Shown: piece by piece, positions 18,300 to 25,933 of the stretch
Layout of the letters: each line of letters begins with the position of its first letter
Position numbering within the stretch: position 1 is the first letter of the stretch
DNA from: Comamonadaceae bacterium
GTDB lineage: Bacteria; Pseudomonadota; Gammaproteobacteria; Burkholderiales; Burkholderiaceae_C
Length of the DNA: 64,000 nt
Direction of reading: 5' to 3'
NCBI GenBank assembly: GCA_021299875.1
Contig: JAJTEW010000009.1
Span: forward strand, 1 to 64,000
The notes under the pieces: generated by a model
Database searches by the model: none
Told to the model about the DNA's origin: nothing
What the model saw: only the letters and a program-made list of their open reading frames with translations
Position numbers and translations under genes: made by a program

Positions 18300-20921
18300 T
18301 CAATGATCCAGCGCCTGCATCGCCGCCTGCGCGATGCTGCCTGAGTCCACCTCAAAGAAGCGGCGCAGCGCGGCGCGGGTATCGCTGCGGCCAAAGCCGT
18401 CGGTGCCCAGTGTGCGGTAGCGGCGGCCTTCAGGCACGAAGGCGCGCACGCTCTCGGGCACGGCCCGCACATAGTCGGTGGCCGCAATCACGGGGCCTTG
18501 GGTGCTGGCAAGGAGTCGCGCCAAATGGCTGGCGTTCTTTTCAGCGTTACGGCCCGAGCTCTCGGATTGCGCCATGCCGTCTCTCGCCAGTTGACTCCAG
18601 CTGGTGATGCTCAGCACCGCCACACCCACGCCTTGCGCGGCCAGTTGCTGGGCAGCCTTGATGACTTCAGTCAGGATCGCGCCCGAGCCGAGCAAGGTCA
18701 CGCGCTCTGCGGCATCGCTCGGGCCGTACACGCCAAATCGGTAGCCTCCGCGCAGCACATCGACGGCCACGCCCGCAGGCAAATCGGGCTGTGCGTAGTT
18801 CTCGTTCATCAGGGTGACGTAATAAAACACATCGGCCTGCTGCTCGACCATCTCACGCATGCCCGCGTCCAAAATCACCGCCAGCTCGCCCGCAAAGGCC
18901 GGGTCGTAGGCCTTGCAATTGGGGATGGTGGCCGCCACCAAATGGCTGCTGCCGTCTTGGTGTTGCAAGCCCTCGCCACCCAAGGTGGTGCGGCCCGATG
19001 TCGCGCCCAACAAAAAGCCGCGTGCCCGCTGGTCGGCCGCAGCCCAAATGGCGTCACCCACGCGCTGAAAACCGAACATCGAGTAATAAATATAGAAGGG
19101 CAACATGGCCAAGCCGTGCACGCTGTAACTGGTGGCCGCCGCCGTCCAGCTGGCGATCGCGCCCGCTTCGCTGATGCCTTCTTCCAGAATCTGGCCGTCG
19201 GTGGCTTCGCGGTAGCTCAGCACCGAGCCAATGTCTTCCGGCGCGTAGCGCTGGCCCACGCTGCTGTAAATGCCCACCTGCTTGAACAAGTTGGCCATGC
19301 CGAAGGTGCGCGCCTCGTCGGCCACGATGGGCACGATGCGCGGGCCGAGTTGCGGGTCTTTGAGCAGGTTGCCCAGCATGCGCACAAAGGCCATGGTGGT
19401 GCTCATCTCTTTGCCATCGGCCTGCAGCGCAAACTGCCCGTAGCTGGCGAGTGCGGGCACGGGCATGCGATCGCACGCGGTTTCACGGCGGGGCAAACTG
19501 CCGCCCAAGCGGGCGCGGTGCTCGCGCAGGTAACGCATCTCGGCGCTGTCGTCGGTGGGTTTGTAAAAGGCCAAGCCCTTGGCCTGTTCGTCGCTCAGCG
19601 GCAGGTCAAAGCGGTTGCGGTACTCGATCAGGTCTTGCTCGTCGAACTTCTTTTGGCTGTGCGTGGTCATCTTGCCTTGGCCCGCGCTGCCCATGCCAAA
19701 GCCTTTTTTGGTGTGCGCCAAGATCACCGTGGGCTGGCCACGGTGCGCCGCCGCAGCCGCGTAAGCCGCATGGATCTTCACGATGTCGTGGCCGCCGCGC
19801 TTGAGTCGGTCAATCTGCTCATCGGTCATGCCCTGCGCCAGCCGCGCCAGTTCTTCGTTTTGGCCAAAGAAGTTGTCGCGGTTGTAGCGACCGTCCTTGG
19901 CCGCAAAGGTCTGCATCTGGCCGTCCACCGTGTTGGCAAAAGCCCGCAGCAAAGCACCCGAGGTGTCGCGCGCCAGCAGGCCGTCCCAGTCGCTGCCCCA
20001 GACCAGCTTGATCACGTTCCAGCCGGCACCGGCAAACAGTTTTTCCAACTCGTCGATGATGCGGCCGTTGCCGCGCACCGGGCCATCGAGGCGCTGCAAA
20101 TTGCAGTTGACCACCCACACCAGGTTGTCCAGTTTTTCTCGCGCCGCCAAGGTCAGAGCGCTCATGCTCTCGGGCTCGTCCATCTCGCCGTCGCCAAACA
20201 CGCCCCACACCTTGCGGCCACTGCAGTCCTGCAACTGGCGGTGCGTCAGGTAGCGCATGAAACGGGCGTGGTAGATCGAGCTGATCGGCCCCAAGCCCAT
20301 GGAACCGGTGGGGAACTGCCAAAAGTCAGGCATCAGCCAAGGGTGCGGGTAGCTCGACAAACCGCGTGCGCCGCTGCCCGGCGCGGTGATCTCTTGGCGA
20401 TAGTGCATCAGGTCGGCCTCGGTCAGGCGGCCTTCCAGAAAAGCGCGGGCGTAAACGCCGGGGGCGCTGTGCGGCTGAAAGAACACCAAGTCGCCCTTGT
20501 GCTGCTCGGTGCGGGCATGGAAGAAATGGTGAAACCCGGTCTCGAACAAATCGGCCACGCTGGCGTAACTGGCGATGTGCCCGCCCAACTCGCCATAGGC
20601 CTGGTTGGCGCGTACCACCATGGCCAAAGCGTTCCAACGCATGATGGCCACCAGCCGCTCTTCGGTGGCCAAGTCGCCGGGGAAGTCCGGCTGATCCTCC
20701 ACCGCGATGGTGTTCATGTAGGGCGTATTCAGATCCGGCTGCCAGCCCGTGCGCTGCTGCCGGGCCACGATGGCCAGTTCGTCCAAGATCCGGCGCGCAC
20801 GCGCTGGGCCTTGGGTGCCAATGAGCGCCAACAAGGCCTCGCGCCACTCGGCGGTTTCTTCGGGGTCGATGTCGTGGGCGGACAACATGGCTTGCAAATG
20901 GGGGTCGATGGGTGCGTTCAT
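18300..20921 (-). CDS. Homodimeric 2-oxoacid dehydrogenase E1 (AceE/MdeB-like)
   Basis: 873-residue thiamine-diphosphate enzyme. The ThDP motif reads GDGEMDEPES followed by WVVNCN, and the whole length matches the homodimeric pyruvate dehydrogenase E1 family (AceE about 890). No E2 or E3 gene is near, and a divergent Lrp-type regulator lies across 102 bases, as in the known Pseudomonas putida mdeR/mdeB arrangement, where MdeB is an AceE paralogue linked to 2-oxobutyrate from methionine breakdown; no mdeA is seen here. The MdeB-like paralogue is therefore my preferred reading over housekeeping aceE. The ATG at 20921 (MNAPIDPHL) is chosen; an upstream extension is rejected. Confidence 0.88.
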   Translation of the reverse strand: MNAPIDPHLQAMLSAHDIDPEETAEWREALLALIGTQGPARARRILDELAIVARQQRTGWQPDLNTPYMNTIAVEDQPDFPGDLATEERLVAIMRWNALAMVVRANQAYGELGGHIASYASVADLFETGFHHFFHARTEQHKGDLVFFQPHSAPGVYARAFLEGRLTEADLMHYRQEITAPGSGARGLSSYPHPWLMPDFWQFPTGSMGLGPISSIYHARFMRYLTHRQLQDCSGRKVWGVFGDGEMDEPESMSALTLAAREKLDNLVWVVNCNLQRLDGPVRGNGRIIDELEKLFAGAGWNVIKLVWGSDWDGLLARDTSGALLRAFANTVDGQMQTFAAKDGRYNRDNFFGQNEELARLAQGMTDEQIDRLKRGGHDIVKIHAAYAAAAAHRGQPTVILAHTKKGFGMGSAGQGKMTTHSQKKFDEQDLIEYRNRFDLPLSDEQAKGLAFYKPTDDSAEMRYLREHRARLGGSLPRRETACDRMPVPALASYGQFALQADGKEMSTTMAFVRMLGNLLKDPQLGPRIVPIVADEARTFGMANLFKQVGIYSSVGQRYAPEDIGSVLSYREATDGQILEEGISEAGAIASWTAAATSYSVHGLAMLPFYIYYSMFGFQRVGDAIWAAADQRARGFLLGATSGRTTLGGEGLQHQDGSSHLVAATIPNCKAYDPAFAGELAVILDAGMREMVEQQADVFYYVTLMNENYAQPDLPAGVAVDVLRGGYRFGVYGPSDAAERVTLLGSGAILTEVIKAAQQLAAQGVGVAVLSITSWSQLARDGMAQSESSGRNAEKNASHLARLLASTQGPVIAATDYVRAVPESVRAFVPEGRRYRTLGTDGFGRSDTRAALRRFFEVDSGSIAQAAMQALDH

Positions 20922-20961
20922 GCATTTGACTGTACAGAGGCATGCGGCGCATGTGCTGCGT

Positions 20962-20989
20962 ATTTGCACCTCTAAGACATCCATTTGCA
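20962..20989. promoter_or_regulatory. Direct repeats ATTTGCA in the E1/Lrp divergent promoter
   Basis: ATTTGCA occurs at 20962-20968 and again at 20983-20989, exactly 21 bases (two helical turns) apart, in the 102-base divergent space between the E1 and Lrp genes. Same-face repeats are what an Lrp-type multimer would bind; operator function is inferred. Confidence 0.4.
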
Positions 20990-21023
20990 GCACAATATGC
21001 CGAAATCAAAAGGAATTCAGCAC

Positions 21024-21491
21024 ATGGTTCTGGACAACGTGGATTTGAAGATACTGGATGAACTGCAGCGCGACGGCTCGCTGTCCAACGTGACCCTGGC
21101 CAAACGCATCGGCCTGTCGCCCTCGCCGTGCCTGGTCCGCGTCAAGGCGTTGGAGTCGGGCGGCGTGATCCAGCGCTACGTGGCGCTGGCCAGCGCGGCG
21201 GCGCTGGGGCTGGGCCTGACGGTCTTCATCTCCATCAGCCTCAAGACCCAAAGCAAAGAAACCTTGGCCGGCTTTGAAGCGCACATCGCGCGTCACGACG
21301 AGGTGATGGAGTGCTATTTGATGACCGGGGACAGTGACTACCTGCTGCGCGTGGCCGTGCGCGACATGGCGGCGCTGGAGCGCTTCATCCTAGAACAACT
21401 CTCACCGATTCCGGGCGTGGAAAAAATCCGATCCAGCTTTGCGCTCAAGCAGGTGCGCTACAAAACGGCGCTGCCGCTGGGTTTGGGGTGA
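21024..21491 (+). CDS. Lrp/AsnC-family transcriptional regulator
   Basis: 155 residues. An N-terminal winged-helix domain (LDELQRDGSLSNVTLAKRIG then LSPSPCLVRVKALE) is followed by the RAM ligand-binding domain (CYLMTGDSDYLLRV, IPGVEKIRSSFALK). AAGGAATTC lies ahead of the ATG at 21024, favouring this start over codons further upstream. Divergent from the E1 gene, it is the obvious candidate regulator of that gene, like MdeR in pseudomonads. Confidence 0.92.
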   Translation: MVLDNVDLKILDELQRDGSLSNVTLAKRIGLSPSPCLVRVKALESGGVIQRYVALASAAALGLGLTVFISISLKTQSKETLAGFEAHIARHDEVMECYLMTGDSDYLLRVAVRDMAALERFILEQLSPIPGVEKIRSSFALKQVRYKTALPLGLG

Positions 21492-21498
21492 AGGGCTT

Positions 21499-22110
21499 TC
21501 AGCCCTGCGCCCGCTGCTTCAAATACGGCCCCACCATGTGGCGGCTGGTGCGTTGCAGGCCCATCAGCAAGGCGTGGTCGGCATGCTGGCAGCCGTAGCG
21601 GGTTTTCAGGTCGTGCTGCATCTGCGCCAGCAAATGCGCGGCCATCTCGGCATCGGCCAGGGCCCGGTGGGCGCGGCCTGACGACGGCAAATGGTGCAGC
21701 GCGGCCAGCGTGCCCAGCTTGTGGTTGGGCGCTTGCGGGTACAGGCGGCGCGACAGCAGCACAGTGCAGGCAAATGGGTGCGACGCATCTTCTCCGCAAC
21801 GGGCCAGCTCGGCCTGCCAGAACTTTTTGTCAAAAGCCGCGTTGTGCGCCACCATGGGCCGCCCGCCCACAAAGCGCGCTGCCTCGCGCATCACCTGCTC
21901 GGCAGGTGGAGCGGCCTGCACCATCTCGTTGGTGATTCCCGTGAGCTGGGTGATGAAAGGGTTCACCCGCACCCCGGCGTTCATCAGGCTTTGGTAACGG
22001 TCCACCACCTGCCCGCCTTCGAGCATGACGATGGCCACCTCGGTGGCGCGGTCGCCCATATTGGGCGAAATGCCCGTGGTTTCGAAGTCGATGATGGCGA
22101 TGGGGGTCAT
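21499..22110 (-). CDS. 3'-5' exonuclease, DnaQ/PolC epsilon-like
   Basis: 203-residue DEDDh exonuclease. Exo I is IIDFETTG near the N-terminus, Exo II lies around HNAAFDKKFW, and Exo III is HRALADAEMAAHL with the catalytic His and Asp. It lacks the polymerase-binding tail of true DnaQ. The ATG at 22110 gives MTPIAIIDFETTG. It could act in repair or in degradation of single-stranded DNA or RNA. Convergent with the Lrp gene, 7 bases apart, and divergent from the Fic gene. Confidence 0.88.
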   Translation of the reverse strand: MTPIAIIDFETTGISPNMGDRATEVAIVMLEGGQVVDRYQSLMNAGVRVNPFITQLTGITNEMVQAAPPAEQVMREAARFVGGRPMVAHNAAFDKKFWQAELARCGEDASHPFACTVLLSRRLYPQAPNHKLGTLAALHHLPSSGRAHRALADAEMAAHLLAQMQHDLKTRYGCQHADHALLMGLQRTSRHMVGPYLKQRAQG

Positions 22111-22170
22111 GGTAAGAAGGCCGATGCACAAACGGGTCTCAGATTAAAACCCGCTTTCACAGGCTTGCAT

Positions 22171-22224
22171 CATATTAAAGATGGCTTTAATATGATGAAC
22201 CTGTATTCAAGCGATCTTTAATAT
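22171..22224. promoter_or_regulatory. Three-half-site operator ahead of the Fic gene
   Basis: A perfect inverted repeat CATATTAAAG-ATGG-CTTTAATATG occupies 22171-22194, and a third copy, ATCTTTAATAT, lies at 22214-22224, ending six bases before the Fic ATG. It matches the complement of ATATTAAAGAT at 22172-22182 over 11 bases. The AT-rich sites stand out from the GC-rich surroundings. The Fic protein carries a C-terminal winged helix, so autorepression is the likely use. Confidence 0.6.
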
Positions 22225-22230
22225 CTGGCC

Positions 22231-23376
22231 ATGCGCGTCACCGGAACTTACGTCACCTCAACCACTCTTGGCGAGAGCGTGCGCGCTTTTGTGCCCCATG
22301 CGCTGCCACCTGCAGAGCCCGAACTGGACGCTGCTTGCTATGCCGAACTCAACCGCACGGCTGAACTGGCCTTGGCCCGTCTGGCAGGGGTGGCAGGCTT
22401 GGTGCCTTCGATCGACTGGTTACTCTACAGCGCCACCCGCAAAGAGGCCCTGCTCACATCCCAGATTGAGGGGACCCAGGCGACACTGGTCGACCTGTTT
22501 GACAAAGAGGCGGGGCTGGTCGTCAGCAACACAGACGATGTGGAGGAGGTCACCAATTATCTGCGTGCCTTTCGCTGGACAGAACAAACATTGCGGGACC
22601 CCAATGGCCTGCCCATGAGCGTGCGCCTGATGCGGCAAGCCCACCGCCTGCTCATGGATGGCGCCCGTGGCTCTGGTCGCCAACCGGGTGAATTGCGCCA
22701 GTCTCAAAACTGGATCGGCGGCACACGGCCCGGCAACGCTGTATTTGTACCCCCGCCGCCCACGCAAGTACCCGCCCTGCTGGCCGATCTTGAACGCTTC
22801 ATACACGACACACGGCCCACCCTGCCCCCTCTGGTGCGCATTGGGCTTGTGCACGTTCAGTTTGAAACCATTCACCCCTTTTTGGATGGCAACGGACGCA
22901 TTGGGCGATTGCTGATTGCCGCACTCATGGAGCAATGGGGCTTGTTGTCAGAGCCCTTGGTCTACGTGAGCGCCTACCTGAAGCAGCATCAAACCGAATA
23001 CTACCGACGACTTTCTGCAGTCCGCACGAATGGCGATTGGGAAGGCTGGGTGGTTTTTTTCCTGGAAGGTGTTGCCCGCGCAGCAGACACCGCTGAGCGT
23101 GGCATCGTCGCATTGGCCAGCCTGATCAACACCGACCGACGTCGCCTGCTCCAAGAGCCCAGAATCACGCCAGCGAGTCTTCGTCTATTTGAACTCTTGC
23201 CACTGATGCCCATTTTCTCCATCGATCAAGTCTGCGAACGACTGGGAACCACGTTTCCCACAGCCAATGCAGCGGTCAAAACACTGGAAAAGCTCGGCAT
23301 CGTGGTCGAGCAGACCGGGCAAAAAAAGAACCGTCATTACAGCTACCAAGCCTATGTGGAATTGCTGAGCACTTGA
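22231..23376 (+). CDS. Fic-domain protein with C-terminal winged helix
   Basis: 381 residues. An N-terminal Fic_N-like part carries SQIEG (77-81), an inhibitory [S/T]xxxE-type motif whose Glu80 would block ATP binding. The Fic active site HPFLDGNGRIGR (215-226) is complete, so AMPylation or related nucleotide transfer should be possible. A winged-helix region near residues 310-381 (FSIDQVCERLGTTFPTANAA) suggests DNA binding. No strong Shine-Dalgarno is visible; the start region overlaps an operator half-site. The intramolecular inhibitor means it need not have a separate antitoxin. Seven bases separate it from the next gene. Confidence 0.93.
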   Translation: MRVTGTYVTSTTLGESVRAFVPHALPPAEPELDAACYAELNRTAELALARLAGVAGLVPSIDWLLYSATRKEALLTSQIEGTQATLVDLFDKEAGLVVSNTDDVEEVTNYLRAFRWTEQTLRDPNGLPMSVRLMRQAHRLLMDGARGSGRQPGELRQSQNWIGGTRPGNAVFVPPPPTQVPALLADLERFIHDTRPTLPPLVRIGLVHVQFETIHPFLDGNGRIGRLLIAALMEQWGLLSEPLVYVSAYLKQHQTEYYRRLSAVRTNGDWEGWVVFFLEGVARAADTAERGIVALASLINTDRRRLLQEPRITPASLRLFELLPLMPIFSIDQVCERLGTTFPTANAAVKTLEKLGIVVEQTGQKKNRHYSYQAYVELLST

Positions 23377-23383
23377 TCTACCC

Positions 23384-24070
23384 ATGCACCCCGGCCCCCT
23401 CCTCTTCTGCGGCGACCCGCACGGCCAGTGGCAGCACATCCTCGATGCGGCTGAGCAAACCCACGCCCGCGCCGTGATCTTGCTGGGCGACTTGGAGCCG
23501 GCCCGGCCGCTGCACATCGAGCTGGAAGCGATTTGGGAGCGGGTCTGGTTCATCCACGGCAACCACGACACCGACCATGCGGACAACTTTGGCAACGTCT
23601 GGCACGACGAAGTGAGCGAGCGCAGCCTGCACGGCCGCGTCGTCACGCTGCCCTGCGGCACGCGCATTGCTGGGCTGGGCGGTGTGTTTCGCGGTGCGGT
23701 GTGGTACCCCAAAGACCAGCAAGCGCCCAAATTTCGCAACCGCGAAGACCACGCCCGCGTCACCCCGAACCAAGACCGCTGGCAAGGCGGCGTGCACCTC
23801 AAGCACTGGTCCACCATCTACCCCGACGAGGTGGAACAACTGGCCACGCTGCAGGCCGACATCCTCATCACCCACGAAGCGCCCGGCTACCACGAACACG
23901 GATTTAAAGCGCTGGACTCACTGGCCCGCCGCATGGGCGTGCGCATGACGGTGCACGGCCACCAACACGACAGCATTGACAGCAGCGCCCACTGGGACGC
24001 CCAAGGGTTTCAGAGTTTTGGGGTGGGGCTGCGCGGCGTGATGGCGCTCGACGCGGTGAATTTTTCTTGA
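23384..24070 (+). CDS. Metallophosphoesterase (calcineurin-like)
   Basis: 228 residues with all family motifs: GDPHG near residue 10, GDLE, GNHD, HEAPGYHEHG and GHQHD. These bind two metals and hydrolyse phosphoesters; the substrate (nucleotide, phosphoprotein or RNA) is unknown. It lies seven bases after the Fic stop codon and is likely cotranscribed, raising the possibility that it acts on Fic products, which is inference only. Confidence 0.9.
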   Translation: MHPGPLLFCGDPHGQWQHILDAAEQTHARAVILLGDLEPARPLHIELEAIWERVWFIHGNHDTDHADNFGNVWHDEVSERSLHGRVVTLPCGTRIAGLGGVFRGAVWYPKDQQAPKFRNREDHARVTPNQDRWQGGVHLKHWSTIYPDEVEQLATLQADILITHEAPGYHEHGFKALDSLARRMGVRMTVHGHQHDSIDSSAHWDAQGFQSFGVGLRGVMALDAVNFS

Positions 24071-24142
24071 CCCAGGCAAAGCCCTGGTACACAAAGCCGC
24101 ACCCTTTTCTTAAGCTGATTGCCTCACCCACATGGGGGCAAC

Positions 24143-24313
24143 ATGCACCCCGCAACAGACCCAAGCACCACGCCTGTTTATGGCGTTCGCCCGAGCAAGC
24201 CCGGCTTGTATCTGGGCTTGTTTCATGGCCGCGACACGCCCAACCAAGCCATGCACGGCTGGGGCTTCGATGGCCCGGCCATTGGGCCGCTCCGGTGGGA
24301 CGAGGACAGCTAA
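24143..24313 (+). CDS. Small conserved-looking ORF, function unknown
   Basis: 56 residues from the ATG at 24143, preceded at a good distance by GGGGGC. The sequence is rich in Gly, Pro and aromatic residues (PGLYLGLFHGRD, GWGFDGPAIGPLRW), an unlikely composition for a chance frame. It seems reminiscent of small proteins in related genomes, but I cannot name a family. It sits between the metallophosphoesterase and HNH genes. Confidence 0.5.
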   Translation: MHPATDPSTTPVYGVRPSKPGLYLGLFHGRDTPNQAMHGWGFDGPAIGPLRWDEDS

Positions 24314-24338
24314 CATCCGCGATCAGGGAGAACAACAC

Positions 24339-25115
24339 ATGCCACGATCCACCGACTGGACGCGCAACGAAACATTGGCGGCGTTTCACATTTACCTGCA
24401 ACTGCCATTTGGGCAGCTGCATCGCAACCAAGCACGCATCGTGCAGTTGTCGCAGTGGATGGGGCGCACCGCCAGCGCTGTGGCCATGAAGCTGGTCAAT
24501 TTGGCCAGCCTCGACCCTCAGATTGTGGCCAGTGGCCGCAGCGGCATGGGGCATGCGTCCAAGCTCGACGAGCAAATTTGGAACGAGTTTTTGGCGGCCA
24601 ACGACCCCGTGGTCACCGAAGCGGCCACGTCCTTTGGCCGCTATGCAGAACAAAACGGCCTGCCGCCCTTTGTGGACGTGCTGGACGAATTGACCAACAT
24701 TGAAGAAGGCAAAACCACCACGGCCATCGTGCAGGTGCGCGTCAACCAAGCCCGGTTTCGCCGCGCCATCTTGGCCAGCTACAACGCCACTTGCTGCATG
24801 AGCGGCCTGCGCGTGCCCAAACTGCTGGTGGCCAGCCACATCGTGCCGTGGAGCATGGACACACAAAACCGCCTGAACCCCAGCAACGGCCTGTGCCTGT
24901 CGGCCCTGCACGACCGGGCGTATGACCAAGGGCTGATCACGGTCTTACCGGACTTCACCATCCGCGTGGGCGATGCGCTGCGTCACGCCGAGTTGGACCC
25001 ATTTGCACAAAGCAGCTTGGCGCAATGCCAAGGGCAAGCTATTCGCCTGCCGGAACGCTTTCGGCCAGCGCCTGCGTTTTTGGAGGCGCATGCGCTACGG
25101 TTTGGATTTCTATGA
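24339..25115 (+). CDS. HNH endonuclease (restriction-type, HNH_2-like)
   Basis: 258 residues. The N-terminal helical half is of unknown function; the C-terminal nuclease has CCMSG, then SHIVPW (His167), NPSNGLCL (Asn183) and ALHDRAYD (His191), matching the HNH pattern of putative restriction endonucleases. GGGAG precedes the ATG at 24339. No methyltransferase is nearby, so if it is a restriction enzyme it may target modified DNA or act with other factors. It lies in the 22-27 kb accessory block. Confidence 0.88.
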   Translation: MPRSTDWTRNETLAAFHIYLQLPFGQLHRNQARIVQLSQWMGRTASAVAMKLVNLASLDPQIVASGRSGMGHASKLDEQIWNEFLAANDPVVTEAATSFGRYAEQNGLPPFVDVLDELTNIEEGKTTTAIVQVRVNQARFRRAILASYNATCCMSGLRVPKLLVASHIVPWSMDTQNRLNPSNGLCLSALHDRAYDQGLITVLPDFTIRVGDALRHAELDPFAQSSLAQCQGQAIRLPERFRPAPAFLEAHALRFGFL

Positions 25116-25135
25116 AGTGTGAACCTTGCTAATTG

Positions 25136-25459
25136 ATGAAAGGCTGTGCGCCGCACATCCTGCTGGTCACGCTCAACAAACAAGGCCGGGCTGACGCGCA
25201 CAAGTACATGGACCACTGGATCGACGACACGCACTTTCACTGGCAAAGCCAGAACGCCACCGACCCGACCAGCAAACGCGGCGACGACATCATCCGCCAC
25301 GCCGCTTTAGGCATCGACATCCACCTCTTTGTGCGCGACACCAAGCTGGCCGCTGGCAAGGCCGCACCGTTCACGTACCACGGCCGGGTGCGCTACCAGT
25401 CGCACCAGGGCAGCAGGCCCATGAGCATTGTGTTTGGGCTGGATACGGCGGCGGGGTAA
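25136..25459 (+). pseudogene. DUF3427-like C-terminal fragment
   Basis: 107 residues: HILLVTLNK, FHWQSQNAT, HLFVRDTKL and FTYHGRVRYQSHQGSRPMS match the DUF3427 domain, which normally forms the C-terminus of long helicase or phospholipase D-type restriction proteins of about 1000 residues. Here the frame is closed by a stop just upstream (25130-25132), no helicase motifs are found in the window and no ribosome-binding site is clear. It is either a relic of a lost defence gene or a stand-alone domain; I favour the relic. Confidence 0.6.
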
Positions 25460-25530
25460 TTTGCAGGGCTAGATTTGCCCAAGTCTGCGGCCCAATCGTT
25501 CCAATGGTCTTTTAAAATTTCTTCAAAATA

Positions 25531-25558
25531 GACAATTATTTTATTTTTTGTCCATAAT
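25531..25558 (+). promoter_or_regulatory. Putative hipBA promoter/operator
   Basis: In an AT-rich stretch, GACAA (25531-25535) and TTGTC (25548-25552) form an inverted repeat around a T/A-rich 12-base spacer, and CATAAT (25553-25558) resembles a -10 box only six bases before the hipB ATG. The arrangement would suit autoregulation and possibly a very short or leaderless transcript. Confidence 0.4.
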
Positions 25559-25564
25559 GGCGAA

Positions 25565-25933
25565 ATGTCGAGTAAGCCACCTATCGTTTTTCCACAAGAG
25601 CAAACGCTGCTCACCGCCTTGGGCGAGCGCCTGCGGCTGGCGCGTTTGCGCCGCAAACTGAGCACGGCCGTGGTGGCGCAGCGGGCTGGCATGTCGCGCA
25701 CTTCGGTCTACAAGGTTGAGGCCGGCGATGCGGGTGCCACTTTGGGCACTTATCTGCGCGTGCTGGCGGTGCTTGGGCTGCAGGCAGATTTCAACGCCTT
25801 AGCCTCCGACGACAAAGTGGGGCGCAAGCTGCAGGATTTGGCTTTGGCCCCATCGCCTGCAGCGCGACGCCAGCGCCGTGCCAGCGTGCTGTCCAGCGAC
25901 GCTGCCAACAGCACTTCTGAGGGGCCGCCATGA
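25565..25933 (+). CDS. hipB: HipB-like XRE-family antitoxin/regulator
   Basis: 122 residues. The helix-turn-helix GERLRLARLRRKLSTAVVAQ then RAGMSRTSVYKVEAG is clear (about residues 20-55), followed by a hydrophobic segment and a disordered Ala/Ser-rich tail. It sits directly before hipA with a four-base overlap, the usual HipB position, so it should bind the promoter and neutralise HipA. The ATG at 25565 has almost no leader after the candidate -10 box. Confidence 0.87.
   Translation: MSSKPPIVFPQEQTLLTALGERLRLARLRRKLSTAVVAQRAGMSRTSVYKVEAGDAGATLGTYLRVLAVLGLQADFNALASDDKVGRKLQDLALAPSPAARRQRRASVLSSDAANSTSEGPP

Noticed and set aside
18498..20975. 825-codon open frame opposite the E1 gene
   Set aside because: It is the antisense shadow of a high-GC coding gene; its translation is rich in His, Gln and Arg, without domain motifs, while the minus strand encodes a clear ThDP enzyme.
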